From: Thermoplasmata archaeon
GTDB lineage: Archaea; Thermoplasmatota; Thermoplasmata; Lutacidiplasmatales; UBA184
Length of the DNA: 7,160 nt
Direction: 5' to 3'
Assembly (NCBI GenBank): GCA_021828085.1
Contig: JAKATE010000097.1
Span: 1 to 7,160, forward strand
Part shown: in pieces, positions 5,476 through 7,160 of the stretch
Layout of the letters: every line of letters starts with the position of its first letter
Position numbering within the stretch: the first letter of the stretch is position 1
Made by a program: the position numbers and the translations under genes
The notes under the pieces: model-generated
Database searches by the model: none
The model's input: the letters and a program-made list of their open reading frames with translations, nothing else
What the model was told of the DNA's origin: nothing

Positions 5476-6966
5476 TCAGGCGCGGGGACGGAGGCGGTCG
5501 AGCTCCCCCACGAGGTCCGAAGGCTCCTCCCCGAGCTCCCGGAGCGAGCCCACGTTAATCTCCGCGTTGGCGAGCGCTCCCTCGAGCCCCGCCCGGAGCA
5601 GGGCGCGCGCGGTGGTGAGGTCGCTGACCATCACGGGCTTCACCCGTGGGGCGAGCTCATCGAGCAGCGCCAGCGTCTCCTGACAGGCCCCGGCGGCCGC
5701 CAGGGGGACCTCGGCGGCGTGCCGGAGGGCGGAGCGGTACGCCTGGCGGGCCTCCTCCGTCACGGGCCCCTCCTTGGGCCTGAGCCGTTTCGAACGGACC
5801 TGGTCGTAGGCGCGGACGTCGCCGTCCACCCCGTCCAGCAGGGTCTTCTCGAGCGTGGTGAGACGCTCCTGCATCTTCGCGCCCTCCGGCGGGAGCTCTC
5901 CGGGGGGGGAGCTGTAGCGCAGCACCATCAGGCCGAGAGCCGCTCCCATGGCCGCCGCGACGGCGGCCGCGCTCCCGCCCCCCGGGGTCGGCTTGCGAGC
6001 GGCGAGGGCCTCCACGAACGCGCGCAGGCTCCCGTCCGCGTATTCCCCCTCCGCCGGGGCCGGAGCGCCCCCTTCCGCGAGCCTCCGTTCGAGGAGGTTC
6101 GCCCGGTCGAACCGGTTGAGCTGCAGGGAGTCCTCGGCCGCATCCAGCAGGGCGTCCTCGGGGACGAGCCCGACGATCTCGGATTCCTCGATGGCGGTGC
6201 CGTACCGGCGGGCCTCCTCGCGGACCAGCGCGAAGGCGCGGTGGAGGGGGGTCCGACGGTAGTCGGTCATGTTCATCGAGACTTGGGCCCGGTTCCTCTC
6301 CTGGATCATGAACCCCAGGGCCTTCACCTCGGAGAGGCCGCCGTCCCGGCCGCGAAGCGACCGGGAGATCCGCTTCGCGATGGCCACGTCCGGGGTCGTC
6401 AGGTAGATGTTGTAGGCCACCAGGACCGGCCGGGCCCCCACCGCCACCGCGCCCCCCGTCGGGTGGAGCTGGGGTCCCCCCAGGTCCGGAGCCCGTGCGG
6501 GATCGCGGACGGCCGCTTCCCGGAGTCCTTCGTAGCCTCCCTCACGGACCCGGGCGAGGTCCTCGCGCTCCGGCCGCCGGGCGGCCTTGGCGTAGAAATA
6601 GACGGGGAGGGAGAGCTGCCGTACCAGCCGCTCCCCCAGCTTCCGGGCGAGCGCCACGGCCTCCTCCATCGTCGCCTCGCCGAGTGGGACGAAGGGGACC
6701 ACGTCCATGGCCCCCATCCGCGGGTGCCCCCCCTGGTGGTGGTTCAGGTCGATGAGCTCGAGCGCCTTCTCCGTGGCCCGGTAGGCCGCCTCGACGAGGG
6801 CCTCCCCCTCGCCGGCCAGGGTCAGGACCGAGCGGTTGTGGTCCGCGTTGGACTCCAGATCGAGCACGCGGGCCCCGGGCACCCCTTCGGCCGCTCGGCG
6901 GACCGCCTGGATGACCTCGACCCTTCGCCCCTCGGAGAAGTTGGGCACGCACTCGAATCGCTTCAT
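5476..6966 (-). CDS. ftcD: Bifunctional glutamate formimidoyltransferase / formimidoyl-THF cyclodeaminase
   Basis: The N-terminal domain (about 1-300) transfers the formimino group between glutamate and tetrahydrofolate. The C-terminal domain (about 312-480) converts formimino-THF to methenyl-THF and ammonia. Together they link histidine breakdown to the one-carbon pool. The transferase starts with ECVPNFSEGR and has HHQGGHPRMGAMDVVPFVPL, where H81 matches the catalytic His82 of the mammalian enzyme; PTGGAVAVGARPVLVAYNIYL (169 onward, in two blocks) and QVSMNMTDY at 228-236 are further family motifs. The cyclodeaminase has KPTPGGGSAAAVAAAMGAAL near 325-344, HAAEVPLAAA at 416-425, and VMVSDLTTARALL from 445 with D449. 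A linker of about 15 residues (AEGGAPAPAEGEYADGS) joins the domains. At 496 residues it is slightly shorter than the mammalian FTCD. The ATG overlaps the fen stop (ATGA). No hut genes are in the window, so its use in histidine breakdown is inference. Confidence 0.93.
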   Translation of the reverse strand: MKRFECVPNFSEGRRVEVIQAVRRAAEGVPGARVLDLESNADHNRSVLTLAGEGEALVEAAYRATEKALELIDLNHHQGGHPRMGAMDVVPFVPLGEATMEEAVALARKLGERLVRQLSLPVYFYAKAARRPEREDLARVREGGYEGLREAAVRDPARAPDLGGPQLHPTGGAVAVGARPVLVAYNIYLTTPDVAIAKRISRSLRGRDGGLSEVKALGFMIQERNRAQVSMNMTDYRRTPLHRAFALVREEARRYGTAIEESEIVGLVPEDALLDAAEDSLQLNRFDRANLLERRLAEGGAPAPAEGEYADGSLRAFVEALAARKPTPGGGSAAAVAAAMGAALGLMVLRYSSPPGELPPEGAKMQERLTTLEKTLLDGVDGDVRAYDQVRSKRLRPKEGPVTEEARQAYRSALRHAAEVPLAAAGACQETLALLDELAPRVKPVMVSDLTTARALLRAGLEGALANAEINVGSLRELGEEPSDLVGELDRLRPRA

Positions 6967-7160
6967 GGACCCCCGGCACCGAAGGACTCCAGGGACTTCT
7001 GGGTTCCGGGGGCGGGGGCGCTCCCCGGCACCCGCTGGAGCGCCCGTTCGACGCGTGCGGCGTCGAACCCGTGCCCGGCGACCAGGAGATCCCTGGCGGC
7101 GCCAAGGTCTGGGGCGCGCCAGCGGAGCGTGTAGTCATCGGTGACGGGGGGATGCAAGAA
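6963..7160 (-). CDS. fen: Flap endonuclease 1 (FEN-1), C-terminal end, cut by the window edge
   Basis: The minus-strand frame is open to the right edge; only the last 65 residues are present and the apparent ATG at 7157 is internal. The text PVTDDYTLRWRAPDLGAARD then LLVAGHGFDAARVERAL matches the conserved C-terminal helical region of archaeal FEN-1 (family pattern: P.VTDDY.L.W..PD......L...HGF...RV..AL). FEN-1 removes 5' flaps in Okazaki-fragment processing and base excision repair. After a short Pro/Ala/Gly linker comes QKSLESFG, a PCNA-interacting (PIP) box, followed by AGGP and the stop. The usual second aromatic residue of the PIP box (QxxLxxFF) is glycine here. The nuclease active-site region lies outside the window. 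The stop overlaps the ftcD start by four bases. Confidence 0.88.
   Translation of the reverse strand, partial: FLHPPVTDDYTLRWRAPDLGAARDLLVAGHGFDAARVERALQRVPGSAPAPGTQKSLESFGAGGP

Noticed and set aside
5236..7134. 632-codon open frame on the plus strand
   Set aside because: It lies antisense to arfC, ftcD and fen, which have full family motifs. Its text is Gly/Arg/Pro-rich without any recognisable domain. Long antisense frames are expected at this GC content because stop codons are rare.
1..7160. CRISPR arrays, tRNA or rRNA genes, insertion sequences, inteins
   Set aside because: No spaced direct repeats, cloverleaf-like sequence, transposase motif or intein block was seen, and nearly every base is assigned to a recognised gene.

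Overview
This is a GC-rich archaeal chromosomal segment, tightly packed with genes. Archaeal origin follows from a RIO1 kinase, a Dim2/Pno1-type KH protein, an archaeal/eukaryotic primase small subunit (PriS), the C-terminal end of a FEN-1 flap endonuclease and an archaeal-type riboflavin reductase (ArfC), together with a TATA-box promoter. A member of the Thermoplasmatota from soil or groundwater would fit this gene set and GC content, but that placement is inference. No mobile element, CRISPR array, tRNA or rRNA was seen.

Layout. (a) Positions 1-914, minus strand: an nfeD-like membrane protein gene followed by the N-terminal part of an SPFH/stomatin gene that runs off the left edge. This is a classic membrane-protein pair. 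(b) Positions 915-998: a short divergent promoter region with a single palindromic TATATA that can serve both directions, next to a perfect C6G6 palindrome. (c) Positions 999-3665, plus strand: rio1, dim2 and priS, joined by an ATGA overlap and a 7-nt gap. The first two act in small-subunit ribosome maturation and the third primes DNA replication, so this is an information-processing operon. (d) Positions 3687-7160, minus strand and converging on priS: fen (3' end only), ftcD, arfC and a fumarylacetoacetate-hydrolase-family gene. Two junctions are 4-nt ATGA overlaps and one is an 11-nt gap, so the four are probably cotranscribed from a promoter outside the window. This operon mixes DNA repair/replication (FEN-1) with folate one-carbon or histidine catabolism (FTCD), flavin/deazaflavin precursor synthesis (ArfC) and an enzyme of carboxylic acid catabolism.

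No clearly novel system is visible. The best observation is inside priS: about 95 nt between a G8 run and a C5 run carry the codon-position GC signature of a different reading frame. This suggests two compensating single-base indels, either assembly errors or a real sequence change, which leave the ORF open but make about 30 residues of its translation doubtful. Secondary points are the shared divergent promoter, a FEN-1 PIP box lacking its last aromatic residue, and a non-conserved-looking tail on ArfC.
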